From Trichomonas vaginalis G3 (Eukaryota > Parabasalia > Trichomonadida > Trichomonadidae), in NCBI RefSeq assembly GCF_026262505.1, contig NC_067207.1, positions 33,882,082-33,946,081 of the forward strand: DNA of 64,000 nucleotides, given 5' to 3'. Position numbers and translations under genes: made by a program. The notes under the pieces are model-generated. The model had not been told where the DNA came from and did no database searches. It was given only the letters and a program-made list of their open reading frames with translations. This document shows positions 1-9,899 of this stretch, in pieces; position 1 is the first letter of the stretch, and every line of letters starts with the position of its first letter.

Positions 1-83
1 GATTTTCGAGAGTTTTAGACCATGTTAGAAAAGAGGTGAAAAAACAGGTGAGATCTAACCATCTACCCGACATTCTCGTCAAA

Positions 84-430
84 TACAAAAAAATACAAAA
101 AAATGACACTTTTTCATTAGATAACTGTTATTTTTTGACGAAGTGAAGGTTGACACTTCGTCAAAAAAATCCCTGAAATCATATCTTACATACAAAAAAA
201 TACAAAAAAATGACACTTTTTCATTAGATAACTGTTATTTTTTGACGAAGTGAAGGTTGACACTTCGTCAAAAAAATCCCTGAAATCATGTCTTTACATA
301 CAAAAAATACAAAATAAATAAAATAAAACTAACTTTATTTTTTATTTCGGGAAAATTCATGAAAATTCAAGAGGGTAGAAATGAGGGTAGAAATGAGGGT
401 AGAAATGAGGTTAGATCTAACCATCTACCC
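84..430. repeat. Tandem 106-bp repeats and short 14-bp repeats at the Maverick left part
   Basis: Two copies of a module of about 106 bases start near 84 and 190, with a partial third near 296. Each contains a hairpin with stem GACGAAGTG/CACTTCGTC and flanking T and A runs. At about 367-415 a 14-base unit containing GAGGGTAGAAAT repeats about three times and then pairs with a CTACCC segment downstream. No gene is visible before 556. The position next to the integrase fits a subterminal non-coding region, but its role is unknown. Confidence 0.7.
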
Positions 431-555
431 TAAACATTATTTTTGGTCATGGACTTCGTCCTCGCCGCTTTGCGTCTTTATGTTAAAATAAATGGTACCA
501 TTAATGATATCATGACTGTTCTCATTCATGTCTGATTTACATCCAACGAAAAAGT

Positions 556-1641
556 TTAGAAGAATTTTCTTATTCTTTCTGGCATGTTTTTATCTTTCCA
601 GTACTCCCGCTCTAATGGTCCCAGATGAGTTGGTTTAGATTCTCTCAAGTTCTTAGATGGTATAACATCTTCAACGCCTCCTTCATATCTTACTTTATAA
701 GTGTCATCGTTTATGTTGTAGTCAAGTATTTCAATAACCACTCCTCGCTTTGCTTCGTCAATGGTTTCAGCAAGTTTGCCATTACTACTTTCGACTAATT
801 TATGACGAGGGTAAAATGCTATGGAGTCGTCAGCAGCTTTTATAAGATATCCATTACCTTGCGTAGAGTCTACGATATAATAATTTCGACTTAACCTTAA
901 ACGTTTCTTTGTCAACGGTTTGTCGTCAAGAACTACACGAACTTTTGTTCCAGGAATGAGAGTAAATTGTGTTGAATTTCTGATATTTTGTGTTTGACTT
1001 CGTTTCTTTTGTATATACTTTTCTTCTTGTTGTTGTGTCATTGAATTTGGTGTATGTCCTGTTGTAGAATGTGTTGAGGAATTGTAAACTTCGATGAAAT
1101 GTTTCATTGTTTCTTCGGTAAAGTCTCGCTCTTGATTTAAATCTCTGAGAGTCCTTATGAAGCGGTTAATGATACCGAGTATGTTATGGTTATGGTCTTC
1201 AGTAGTGTAGTGAGTTATGTTATGCTTAATGAGAAATTCTGTGATTTCGTTGCTGAGGTATGCACCGTCTTGGTCTGATGTTAAAATACTTGGGCTATGT
1301 TCTGCTACAAACTTTTGTAAAACTCTTAACACTTCATGAGTTCCTTTATTTCTCATTATATACGCAAAAGCTTTGCGAGTGTTAACATTAATGAAGATGA
1401 GGAATGGTTTATGTCCTCCTTTTCTGCTTTGAATGAGAGTGTCAAATTGGTATGCGTCAGGAGTGTTGGAGTAAATTGGTAAAAAGTAGTCGTAAGGATT
1501 TATTTTTGTTTGATGTACAACATTTTTGTCAAAGAACCTTTTCACTTCAGCTCTGTTAGTAAATCCCGAACTCTTTGCAGCTTCATTGAATTTCTTAAAA
1601 GACCTCCATGGATGTTGTTCGAATACTTCTTTCAAGCTCAT
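556..1641 (-). CDS. Maverick integrase (retroviral-type DDE)
   Basis: 361-residue protein with the order expected of a Maverick c-integrase. A central catalytic core has a QFDTL segment (first Asp), an LTSDQDGAY segment (second Asp) and a downstream acidic region, followed by a chromodomain-like tail (about 300-345) with the word KVRYEGG. The core type is shared with retroviral and LTR-element integrases. In the element it would join the termini to target DNA. The frame looks whole. The next gene, the long fibre gene, lies on the same strand and ends within about 20 bases of this start. Confidence 0.85.
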   Translation of the reverse strand: MSLKEVFEQHPWRSFKKFNEAAKSSGFTNRAEVKRFFDKNVVHQTKINPYDYFLPIYSNTPDAYQFDTLIQSRKGGHKPFLIFINVNTRKAFAYIMRNKGTHEVLRVLQKFVAEHSPSILTSDQDGAYLSNEITEFLIKHNITHYTTEDHNHNILGIINRFIRTLRDLNQERDFTEETMKHFIEVYNSSTHSTTGHTPNSMTQQQEEKYIQKKRSQTQNIRNSTQFTLIPGTKVRVVLDDKPLTKKRLRLSRNYYIVDSTQGNGYLIKAADDSIAFYPRHKLVESSNGKLAETIDEAKRGVVIEILDYNINDDTYKVRYEGGVEDVIPSKNLRESKPTHLGPLEREYWKDKNMPERIRKFF

Positions 1642-1660
1642 TTATGTAAAGTTAAAGATT

Positions 1661-4600
1661 TTAACCAACTCGTATCCAAGCGTGCATTGTTATATAAGGA
1701 GGCATATAATCTTTTCCATTACCTGCTGGGTCTGTAATACCAGCTACAACATGTGTATGATTTCCTGCAGTTCCACAGAAAATACCTGTGCTAACATCTT
1801 TGGGGTCATCTGAGATATCATATCTATTCATTCCCTGTCTATTCGAACCCGCTGCAAGATTTATATAACCTCTTTTTGTTATTGAATGTGAATGGTTTCC
1901 TTCCACAGATGTTCTTCCACTGAACCTATGCATATGTGAAGGAAGGTTTTCAATACCTATTTTCTTTGAACCTCCCATCTTCATTGACTGCGTATTAGTG
2001 TAGAATGGAAAACTGTCAACTATTTCATACCATCTACCACCAAATAAAGTGTTTGGATTTATTGGATTCATAGACGTATAAACAGCTCCTATAGGATATA
2101 TTAAATCATATATGCTCATAACTCTATAAACATATTCTAAAGAACTTATGTCATTAAATACCATTTGGAATGTATCTCCCGGATGAAATGTTGCATTTGT
2201 TCCACTTTTATAATGTAATGTTAGTTCAATAGAATTATCCAAGAAAAATTCAAAAGTATCTGGTTGAAGACCTCTAACAAATTCAAATGGAGTTGCTGGT
2301 TCACCATTTATAATTTCTGTTGTAAATGTCATTGTATCTGGTTTCGAAAATTTCTTTGTTAGTTCTGTATCCACATAAGTTTTGTCGGCTTTACTGTCTA
2401 ACATTGCTGGTAGTTCATATGCTTCAAAGTTTCTGGCATGACCTTCGATATTCCTGCAACTCTTATCTAAATTGTTAAGAGTATCTTTTACGCTTGTACT
2501 CGGATTCTCTAAAGGTGCACTTGAACCCAAATCATAGTTCAATATTATGTCGTCTGCTCTAACAGTAGTGAAGGATTTATGTGTATGATTTTTGTCGGCT
2601 TTACTGTCTAAAGAAGTTTGAAGTTCATTTATATCGGAGATATTGTGTTTATGAGATTTCAAAACTTTGTTCGTTGCGTCAAGTTCTGTTTTGTCAGCTT
2701 TACTTTTAATAGCATCTTCAAAAGTTATTTTTGACTTAACTCTCAAAGTAAATCTTGGTTCAACTAATACACCGTTAACAAAGAAGTATGAAGCATAAAT
2801 TTCAGCGTTATAACCAAATGATTGTGGTGCTATACCTGTGTCATACTGTACAGTACAGTGTATGTCATAACCTTTAGCACGAATGAATTTATATCTTCTT
2901 TCATTAACATTTTTCGTATTCACTTTTTCACCCTGTGTTAAATATCCATGATAGTCCGTTATAATCTGTTCATCAGAACTTATATAATGAACATGGTTTT
3001 TGTCTGCTTTATTGTCTAAAGAAGTTTGAAGTTCATTTATATCGGAGATATTGTGTTTATGAGATTTCAAAACTTTGTTCGTTGCGTCAAGTTCATTTTT
3101 GTCCGCTTTACTATTTAATGTAGCTTGAAGTTCATTTATATCGGAGATATTGTGTTTATGTTCTTTATCTGCTTTTTCGGCTAATTTCTCTTCTATCTCA
3201 TTTATTTCAAGTTCATGCCTACCACCACCTCCCGAAGAAGTATTTTTCTTCAGCTCTTGAAGAACGTCCACTTCGCCATCTTTGGTGTCAATAATGAGAC
3301 TTTGAGTTAAAACCTTTCCTGTCTTAATGGATGTTTGTAAAACTTCTTCTTCACCGTGTTCGGGGTCATGGTCGTCGTCATATCTTGTGAAATCAGAGAT
3401 GTTGTCATACATTAAGCATATCTGTCTCAAAAGTTCTGCTATTTGGAATTGGAACGAAAGATATACAGAACTTTCATCATCTCCTAAAGTCAAGTCTGCT
3501 TTCTTAAGTATTTCTTGAATGTATGCAATGAGAACAGAGTACCTTGGAAAATATTCGAACAATATTTCATTAGCTGTTGGTTTTGGTGGTTCTTCTGGAG
3601 TTTCTGTTGTTTCAGTTCCTTCTGGAGTTTCTGTTGGAGTTTCTGCATCTCTTGACTTCAATGCTCTTGCTCTCAAAGACCTAAATGTTAGAGCACCGGG
3701 TTTTACAAAGGACTTTATAAATGCTTTAATAGTTCCTGGTAAGTTATTGTTAGCATTAAGTAAGTTCCTTATGCTTCCATCATGTACGTCCATAGCACTA
3801 TGTAAAAAATCTATACTTTTCTTGTAGTCAGCAATAGACTGACTGTGATTTTTTAAAGATTTGTCAATACCTTTAAGCCAATCTTCATGCATGTCTGATA
3901 CTGAGCCAAGAATATCATTTGCTTCCTTTAGTGTATTTTGTGCTTTTCGTAAAGTATCCAATCCCGTACGTGCATTGTTTGCTATACGTCTTACAGTATC
4001 TATTTGACTCCTTGTTTCTTGCATCCAACCAGATAAAGTTTTAATAGTATCCGAACCATTTGAAATGAAGTTCAAAGCATTTTTAACATCATCTAAAGCT
4101 TCTTCACCAAGTACTGCCCATATCTTTCCGATTTGGTATTGAAGAACTCCATATGAAGCAGCTGTTAAACCAGTATTTATAAGGTCCCATATCCATGATT
4201 TAGCAGTTTTTCCATCCTTTCCATCCTTTCCATCCAAACCGTTTTCGCCTTGAGGTCCTTGTATTCCTTGAGGTCCTTGTATTCCTTGAGGTCCTTGTAT
4301 TCCTTGTGGTCCGGTGTCACCCTTCTCTCCTTTCAGTTCATCTTTATGTTCGTTATAATATTCTAATGTCATAAGGTGTACATCATTACTGCTACCAGCA
4401 ACTCCTAATATTTGTTTCTCATTCATGACTAAATTCTTTAGGCATTTAATGTTGTCGTCAAATCGAAAGCTCTTTAACAATTCAATGAGAACATTCAGTA
4501 CTTTCACTAATGAGGCATCTACTGTAGAATTTATATATTGCACCGTTCCATCATTTATGATAGGAACTTTACTTATTGTAATGAATGGGTCATAAGTGTT

Positions 4601-4747
4601 AAAAGTATCGAAATCAATGACTTTTTTAGTTTTTCCATCGTCAATGACTAAATCATTGCCTTCAATGGTTAAAGTTGAGTTTTCGTTTACTAGTTCATGT
4701 GCTCTTCTTGCTTCATTTGTTTCATACGCATATGCAGCAATAGTCAT
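1661..4747 (-). CDS. Tail-fibre-like protein with collagen-like stretch (Maverick)
   Basis: 1028-residue protein. Near residues 140-180 is a collagen-like stretch of GPQGIQ triplets followed by GKDGKDGK. The middle is helical, and after it come four copies of a repeat with the words HKHNISDINELQ and LDSKADK. The C-terminal 130 residues (GRWYEI, SHMHRFSG, NHTHV, YMPPYITMHAWIR) resemble phage tail-collar or receptor-binding tips. It is probably a trimeric surface fibre of the virus-like particle. A second related fibre gene lies at 18807-20216. Its start codon is only 17 bases from that of the divergent gene at 4765. Confidence 0.7.
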   Translation of the reverse strand: MTIAAYAYETNEARRAHELVNENSTLTIEGNDLVIDDGKTKKVIDFDTFNTYDPFITISKVPIINDGTVQYINSTVDASLVKVLNVLIELLKSFRFDDNIKCLKNLVMNEKQILGVAGSSNDVHLMTLEYYNEHKDELKGEKGDTGPQGIQGPQGIQGPQGIQGPQGENGLDGKDGKDGKTAKSWIWDLINTGLTAASYGVLQYQIGKIWAVLGEEALDDVKNALNFISNGSDTIKTLSGWMQETRSQIDTVRRIANNARTGLDTLRKAQNTLKEANDILGSVSDMHEDWLKGIDKSLKNHSQSIADYKKSIDFLHSAMDVHDGSIRNLLNANNNLPGTIKAFIKSFVKPGALTFRSLRARALKSRDAETPTETPEGTETTETPEEPPKPTANEILFEYFPRYSVLIAYIQEILKKADLTLGDDESSVYLSFQFQIAELLRQICLMYDNISDFTRYDDDHDPEHGEEEVLQTSIKTGKVLTQSLIIDTKDGEVDVLQELKKNTSSGGGGRHELEINEIEEKLAEKADKEHKHNISDINELQATLNSKADKNELDATNKVLKSHKHNISDINELQTSLDNKADKNHVHYISSDEQIITDYHGYLTQGEKVNTKNVNERRYKFIRAKGYDIHCTVQYDTGIAPQSFGYNAEIYASYFFVNGVLVEPRFTLRVKSKITFEDAIKSKADKTELDATNKVLKSHKHNISDINELQTSLDSKADKNHTHKSFTTVRADDIILNYDLGSSAPLENPSTSVKDTLNNLDKSCRNIEGHARNFEAYELPAMLDSKADKTYVDTELTKKFSKPDTMTFTTEIINGEPATPFEFVRGLQPDTFEFFLDNSIELTLHYKSGTNATFHPGDTFQMVFNDISSLEYVYRVMSIYDLIYPIGAVYTSMNPINPNTLFGGRWYEIVDSFPFYTNTQSMKMGGSKKIGIENLPSHMHRFSGRTSVEGNHSHSITKRGYINLAAGSNRQGMNRYDISDDPKDVSTGIFCGTAGNHTHVVAGITDPAGNGKDYMPPYITMHAWIRVG

Positions 4748-4764
4748 ATTTTAATGAGAATAAA

Positions 4765-5541
4765 ATGTTGTTCTATTTGCAAAGTACTGACCCAAACGAA
4801 TACGGAACAGTAAAGCTACAAACAAACTTAGGTCTTCAGAATGAAGCGCTTGCTTTCAGAGTTGTTGACTTCAATACTATCGCAACTTTTGTCATAACAG
4901 ATGAAACAGATTTCATGGAGTTTGAAATAGATGGAAAGAAGCATGAAATAAGATTTCACAATAATGTAGAATATAAGATGGAAACATTAGCTGGAGTGTT
5001 AAATGCGCTCATAAATACTACAATAAACAAGGAGAACGAAGAAAACTTAATGAATGTTAAACTTATTGCAGGAGTTTTGAAGTTCAGTTATGCGAAGGAG
5101 TTTAAGATAACACGAATGAGTCATAGAGTTCAATTGCTTCTGGGAGCATACCATATGACATTTCCTTTGAAAAGTATTGACAAAACGATTGAGATGAAAT
5201 CTGTTCCATACGTATGTTATGGCAATTGTTTATACATTGAGTCAAAAATAGCTAATGTCACAGGTATTTCAGGAGTTAATAGTAAAGGTTCAGTAGAATA
5301 TAAGTCTTTCTGTTATGAAGTAAATTCAATGTTCATTCCAAACGTTCCTGTCATAGCAACTCATTTAGGTAAATGGGTTCGCATTAGTCCTCATAATTTG
5401 AAAGACATGCAATTCAGACTAGTTGACTTTCAAGGAGAGCCTGTAGAACTGAAGGCACCAGTGCGAATGACTGTTGAAGTAGACTTTTTAGAAAATATTA
5501 AATGCAACAGCTTACAAGAGAACTCAGAGCTAAAAATATAA
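4765..5541 (+). CDS. Maverick structural-type protein, unassigned
   Basis: 258 residues, predicted mainly beta from alternating hydrophobic patterns, with no catalytic motif that I recognise. Size, position among structural genes and beta character would fit a minor capsid (penton-like) or fibre-associated protein, but this is inference. It is transcribed divergently from the large fibre gene with 17 bases between start codons, and its end overlaps the next small ORF by about 40 bases. Confidence 0.5.
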   Translation: MLFYLQSTDPNEYGTVKLQTNLGLQNEALAFRVVDFNTIATFVITDETDFMEFEIDGKKHEIRFHNNVEYKMETLAGVLNALINTTINKENEENLMNVKLIAGVLKFSYAKEFKITRMSHRVQLLLGAYHMTFPLKSIDKTIEMKSVPYVCYGNCLYIESKIANVTGISGVNSKGSVEYKSFCYEVNSMFIPNVPVIATHLGKWVRISPHNLKDMQFRLVDFQGEPVELKAPVRMTVEVDFLENIKCNSLQENSELKI

Positions 5542-5774
5542 AGTATGAATGTTATGTATTAGGTCATGAACTTTGGTTGTTGCTGTTTGATGAAACAAAT
5601 GAGTTAGTTATGTCAGTCAAGAGAACAGAAAAAGGCGTCAAAGGCGCCGAGCGCAAAGCGCTATATTGTGTTAGTGAGAACTGCACCAAGTCAATAAGAT
5701 TAGGTTTGCATTATGAAGATGAGTTCGATACTGTTGAAGAAGTTTTGGATAGATATTACAAATTGCTAACTTGA
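5502..5774 (+). CDS. Small Maverick protein, unknown
   Basis: 90 residues, same strand as the preceding gene and overlapping its end. A GC-rich mini-palindrome (AGCGC, AAA, GCGCT) lies inside the frame near 5650. No family recognised. Two further mini-palindromes follow just after the stop (5791-5803 and 5809-5823), where the convergent gene also ends. Confidence 0.4.
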   Translation: MQQLTRELRAKNIKYECYVLGHELWLLLFDETNELVMSVKRTEKGVKGAERKALYCVSENCTKSIRLGLHYEDEFDTVEEVLDRYYKLLT

Positions 5775-5834
5775 AATTTTTTTGACTAACGGCGCAAAGC
5801 GCCAAGATGGGCTCAAAGAGCCCTCCTGACTGCT

Positions 5835-6449
5835 TTAATTTACTAAAACATATTTCAAACATAATTTATATTCTGTTGAAAGTTTTGTATACTCGTTCGA
5901 ATATTTATACTTAAACTCAACTCCTGGAGTACCTGGTATTTCAATGATGCGGATGTTACCTATTTTCATGAATGGTGGCGTTTGACCACAGCATTCGATT
6001 TCAGGGTCGAGATAGTCAATGACACATTGTTTCCCTGTTATTCGTGATATAACATTTTCAAGGTCCTCCTTTGTTAGAATTATTTGGTTCTTGCTTATAA
6101 GATTTGTCAAAAGCTTCTTATCGTCTTTGAGTAAGATAGTTTGATATAACTGAAGAAGGTAATGGTCTACGTTATCTGAAGGATTTGTTTGAACATTTGT
6201 GTAAGGGTTGTCGTTGGCTTCTCTTGAAAGAATTTGGTCCAGTGGTGGATACTCTAACTTAACATCTGATGTAGCGTTAGCGTTTGAAGCTGAGTTTAAA
6301 TTCACGGATTTCAGTTCTGGTTCTTTTTCTTTCAAACACTCCGAACTATAGTTCTTTATGACAATATTGTTTGTCGTTCGTGAGTCAACATTTGATGTTG
6401 GTTCAATTGGAACATTAACGGCACCAGCTAAGATGGATTTGCTTCTCAT
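5835..6449 (-). CDS. Maverick protein of unknown function
   Basis: 204 residues. The N-terminal half is polar and probably disordered. The C-terminal part (from about 130) looks folded, with the words KQCVIDYLDPEIECCGQTPPF and VEFKYKYSNEY. No family recognised. It is divergent from the small gene at 6476, with 26 bases between start codons. Confidence 0.45.
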   Translation of the reverse strand: MRSKSILAGAVNVPIEPTSNVDSRTTNNIVIKNYSSECLKEKEPELKSVNLNSASNANATSDVKLEYPPLDQILSREANDNPYTNVQTNPSDNVDHYLLQLYQTILLKDDKKLLTNLISKNQIILTKEDLENVISRITGKQCVIDYLDPEIECCGQTPPFMKIGNIRIIEIPGTPGVEFKYKYSNEYTKLSTEYKLCLKYVLVN

Positions 6450-6475
6450 TTCATATAGAATAAAAAACCTTTTAT

Positions 6476-6769
6476 ATGTATGAAATGAACAATATACTCG
6501 ACAAGGGTTTGAATGTAAAGCTAACGAATGAAAATATTGTTGAATTCACTGAGACAGGTGCTGTGTATAAAGATGTAGAACTACTGAACAAAAGAGCTAA
6601 GGGAAGAAGCAGGAACATGAACAAAGGGTGGAAGCCTATAAAAATTTATGTCAATGATGGCTCAGGAGGTTCAAACATAAAGTATGCAGAAAGTTATAGA
6701 GTTTATGCGCTAAAGGTGAAAAGCCTTCATTTAAGAACAGCTATTCTAACGCATATCCTCAAAAGTTAA
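6476..6769 (+). CDS. Small Maverick protein, unknown
   Basis: 97 residues, basic, with the segment RAKGRSRNMNKGWKPIKIYV. No family recognised. It starts 26 bases from the divergent gene at 6449 behind a short A/T-rich leader of the same kind as at the other Maverick gene pairs. About 380 bases between this and the next recognisable remnant look like decayed element sequence. Confidence 0.35.
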   Translation: MYEMNNILDKGLNVKLTNENIVEFTETGAVYKDVELLNKRAKGRSRNMNKGWKPIKIYVNDGSGGSNIKYAESYRVYALKVKSLHLRTAILTHILKS

Positions 6770-7150
6770 CGGATGGGGAAGTGGATGATATGAATGACAG
6801 CAAAAATATTAACAGAAATGGCGACAGAGATGCATGGAATTTGTTTACCATCAGTCAATTGAAGGTTAAACTTTAAAACAATGTTGGTCGTTCCCATGGA
6901 ATATTTTTGACTTTAATGGTATTAGTCATGATATGAATCTCAAGGTATGAACGAGGAGAGATGAGAGACTTATATGCTTCCCAAATTTCTTCAAAAGGTA
7001 ATGTTATACCTGACTGTTTCCAAATGAGTTCAATATCATAGTGAGAAACCTTGAAAGATAACGAAGTCAGTTATGAGACGTTTTATGTTTAAAGCTAAAA
7101 ACCTCCATGTTTGCATAAGTATTGCTACAGTTAAGTGGTAATGTCTGACT

Positions 7151-7630
7151 TTAGTTGATGTTAGCTAATGGTGAGTCAGGCTTTGACACTAAACCTTTTC
7201 CGGCGAAGTCGTCGCAAACGAGCAGAGTGTTTGAAGGATACTTTTTGAAGGGGTATTTTGAAAGTTTTGACAGAATGTAGTTTGTAAGTCGTTTCATATC
7301 GTAAACTCCTGAGTATTGACGTAAGTGGTGTTTGTCAATAATTCTTTCCATCTCTTCTGAAGTCTTTTGCATTCCTGACTGTATAAATTCAACGATGGCA
7401 TAATATTTCCTCTTACGTCGAATGTAACGTTGAAGAAATTCAATGAGTTCGCTCTGGAACTTTAACGACAGAGGCTTGAACTTTTGACATAAATGTTTTC
7501 GCTGTTGAGTCCATAGAGTCTGAAGTTGCTGATATAATGATTTGGTCATAATATGAATCTTTCCTAAACGCTCTGTTATGAGTATATGACGAATGAGGTT
7601 AAATGTCTTACCTGACCCATCTTTCCACAA
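7151..7630 (-). pseudogene. Packaging ATPase remnant (FtsK/HerA-type) of the Maverick
   Basis: This stretch keeps a nucleotide-binding word (GSGKTFNL, P-loop type) at one end and a Walker B-like word (TLLVCDDFAG) at the other, with a basic helical segment between. Polintons normally encode an FtsK/HerA-type ATPase for genome packaging, and this fits. The gene is broken. Counted as a fossil. Confidence 0.55.
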
Positions 7631-7767
7631 TAGAAATAAACACCATTTGAACAGAACTCATAGTCCTTACTGAAAGGAAGAATAGAGAAGAGTTAAGTTT
7701 GTCTGTAGTTTCATTCATGTCTTCATCTACGTCATGTATTAAATGCTTCATTTTATCTCCATTAAAA

Positions 7768-8631
7768 ATGCAAGTCAGAAATATTCAGAACATAGCACCG
7801 AGTCTAACTGACAAGAGTATAAAGATATACTATGAACACGTTATGATGAAACCAACCAAAATTCAAGAAAGTCAGTATACTTATGAATATCCAAGACACT
7901 GGGTAGAGTATGTAGGAGGTGAGAAAGCTATTGAAATAAGACAAGTTAGAAGTATTCCAGCAGGAAGGACAATATTATTGAAGAACTTTAATGTTTTGAG
8001 ATATAATGATGAGACAAAGAAGCAAGATAGTTTTCCTATTGCTGTGTATGTGAACCTAGACACAGGAGATGACATGAAAGTTTTTAACACAAAGCTTCAA
8101 ACGGTAGTGAGAGAACAACTGACTGCGGAAGGACACCCATTACCTTCAGAAGTTACCATAGCGTATAATTTTGAAACAAATGCAATAGATTTTAAAGTCG
8201 TCTCTGCAAAGAAGTCAGGTTTTACATTTAATGAAGCAGATGTATATTCGAATGAAAACTTCAAAGCTATTGCATGGTTAGATAATGACGATTGCTTTAA
8301 GAAAATATTTAAATTCAGTGACTCAACGATGTCAATAGATGACCTTCGTGGAATGTTACCATCGACGTTTACAGTAGAAGGTTCAGCAGGATTGCTTACA
8401 AGATTGTCAATTGGTGGTATTTGGTCTCGTGAGAACATTGTTATAAAATCCAGTATAAGTGAATTTGCTGAAGAATCTATATTATGTCTTTCAAACTATA
8501 TGTATTCGCCGCCGAAGCATTATAGTATAACAAACTTTGTCAGTAAGTTTAATATAAGACTTGTCGAACCTTCTTCAATGAAAGATGTTGTGCTACCAAA
8601 GACGGAAAGGATGGACTCATTATTGAGATGA
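7768..8631 (+). CDS. Maverick structural-type protein A (paralogue of the 20235 gene)
   Basis: About 288 residues from the ATG at 7768 (M-Q-V-R-N-I); an upstream in-frame start would add 22 residues. The word YEYPRHWVEY near the start resembles FDYPLRW in the gene at 20235, so the two appear to be diverged paralogues. Sequence is mixed alpha/beta with no catalytic motif. Neighbouring ORFs on the same strand (8649, 8873) suggest a structural cluster. Role in the particle is inference. Confidence 0.5.
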   Translation: MQVRNIQNIAPSLTDKSIKIYYEHVMMKPTKIQESQYTYEYPRHWVEYVGGEKAIEIRQVRSIPAGRTILLKNFNVLRYNDETKKQDSFPIAVYVNLDTGDDMKVFNTKLQTVVREQLTAEGHPLPSEVTIAYNFETNAIDFKVVSAKKSGFTFNEADVYSNENFKAIAWLDNDDCFKKIFKFSDSTMSIDDLRGMLPSTFTVEGSAGLLTRLSIGGIWSRENIVIKSSISEFAEESILCLSNYMYSPPKHYSITNFVSKFNIRLVEPSSMKDVVLPKTERMDSLLR

Positions 8632-8648
8632 TTTTAATAGCATATTAA

Positions 8649-8840
8649 ATGAGCTTGTTCTTGAAGGTCATTCATGATGAAATAACTGTTGTAGAAGATG
8701 TTAGCAATTGTTCAGACATTTTGAAGCGTATAGATGATATAAGAAAGAAGTTAGATAGACCGCAAAGCGGTGAGGGCGAAGCCCGTGAGAACGCTTATGT
8801 TTCATTGACTTTCTCCAGTAACGAGATCTTTATGAGATAA
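8649..8840 (+). CDS. Small Maverick ORF carrying a palindromic insert
   Basis: 63 residues with no family recognised. Bases 8760-8784 are two GC-rich mini-palindromes in a row (CCGC-AAA-GCGG, then GGGC-GAA-GCCC), read in frame as PQSGEGEA. The same 25-base double palindrome occurs in frame in the gene at 61130. It starts 18 bases after the previous stop. Confidence 0.45.
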   Translation: MSLFLKVIHDEITVVEDVSNCSDILKRIDDIRKKLDRPQSGEGEARENAYVSLTFSSNEIFMR

Positions 8841-8872
8841 TATTGAAGAGAGATGATTTTAATATGGTGTAA

Positions 8873-9352
8873 ATGGTAGCTTGGGCAGCTTTAGGCGCAA
8901 TGGGAACAAAAGCATTAGCATTTGGAGCAAAAGCACTTGGAGCTTATGACGCAGTAAATAAAATGAGTGGAGGAAGGGTTTCGAAGACATTAGATGCAAA
9001 TAAAGGGAAGATTGGAGGCTGGGTTGCAAAGAAGTTAAGATTAAATAAAATAGGGCTCATAAATAAAGCATCCAATTTGGTTGCGACTGAGTCAGAAAAT
9101 GCTTTAGGAAAGGACGATGAGTTTGCAAAACACGCAAAAGACTTTAATGACCAGATGAAAGGTGAAACAATGCATTTAAATAGATTCGATGGAACTAAAG
9201 AAAATGTTTCTTCTCCACCAGTAGTTCTTCCGTATGGTCCCTATGGAATGTATGGAAACCCTTACGAAAGACCATTTGACCCATTGACTGGTGGAAGTAA
9301 CTGGTATCATTACGGACGAAGAAGAAAGACAGTCAAGTGGAGACAGACGTGA
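8873..9352 (+). CDS. Gly/Ala-rich Maverick virion-type protein
   Basis: 159 residues. The N-terminal third is an amphipathic Gly/Ala-rich segment (WAALGAMGTKALAFGAKALGAY), the middle is Lys-rich, and the C-terminal part is Tyr/Gly/Pro-rich (YGPYGMYG) with a basic end. This resembles small membrane-active or DNA-binding core proteins of virus-like elements, but no specific family is recognised. It follows two structural-type genes on the same strand. Confidence 0.45.
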   Translation: MVAWAALGAMGTKALAFGAKALGAYDAVNKMSGGRVSKTLDANKGKIGGWVAKKLRLNKIGLINKASNLVATESENALGKDDEFAKHAKDFNDQMKGETMHLNRFDGTKENVSSPPVVLPYGPYGMYGNPYERPFDPLTGGSNWYHYGRRRKTVKWRQT

Positions 9353-9407
9353 AGAAAGCAACTAAAAAGAAACCAAGGAAGAGAGTTATAAAGCAATGAA
9401 TTCAACA

Positions 9408-9530
9408 GACCCAAAGGGTCAGAGCCGCTTTGCGGCTAGGGTGAAAAAACAGGTGAAAAAAGAGGTGAGATTCACCACTTCACCTAAATTTATTTTTGCG
9501 CTATGTTTTCATACGTGTGAGGGTGGTGAT
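9408..9530. repeat. Cluster of palindromes between Maverick genes
   Basis: Two perfect mini-palindromes stand next to each other (GACCC-AAA-GGGTC at 9408-9420 and AGCCGC-TTT-GCGGCT at 9423-9437). They are followed by a double-stem segment built from AGGTGA and TCACCT words near 9440-9485. A similar double stem lies at 60500-60550, and a related one near 30-70. The position at gene ends suggests transcript ends or structural sites; this is not proven. Confidence 0.6.
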
Positions 9531-9584
9531 ATCATTAATTTTTAAGTTTATTTTTTATTTTACTGAAATTTTTATTTTATGTAA

Positions 9585-9899
9585 ATGACGAAAACTATTG
9601 AGATAACAAACTACAACGGTCATGAGTTCAAGAATTTGTTCTTCGTTCCTCGTGAAAATACATTCTATCAGATACGAGGGAGAAAGGGTAAAGTTAGTTT
9701 GAGCGTTTATGAAGGAATGAAGAATGGAAAGTTTATACAAGCATACGATACAAACGGTAAACGTGTTTCATTAGCTTTGTCAAAACTTACTAACATTCAT
9801 TTTGACAGTGATTTGACCTATATGAAGAAGAGTGATCAGAAGATTATGAACTGTTATGTGAAGCACAGCAATGGGAAGTTGCAATACTTTTGTAAGTGA
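9585..9899 (+). CDS. Small Maverick protein, unknown
   Basis: 104 residues, basic, predicted beta-rich (KTIEITNYNGHEFKNLFFVP, then FYQIRGRKGKVSL). No family recognised. It stands alone between the palindrome cluster at 9408-9530 and the broken middle of the element. The start follows a TAAATG-type leader seen at other genes of the element. Confidence 0.45.
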   Translation: MTKTIEITNYNGHEFKNLFFVPRENTFYQIRGRKGKVSLSVYEGMKNGKFIQAYDTNGKRVSLALSKLTNIHFDSDLTYMKKSDQKIMNCYVKHSNGKLQYFCK

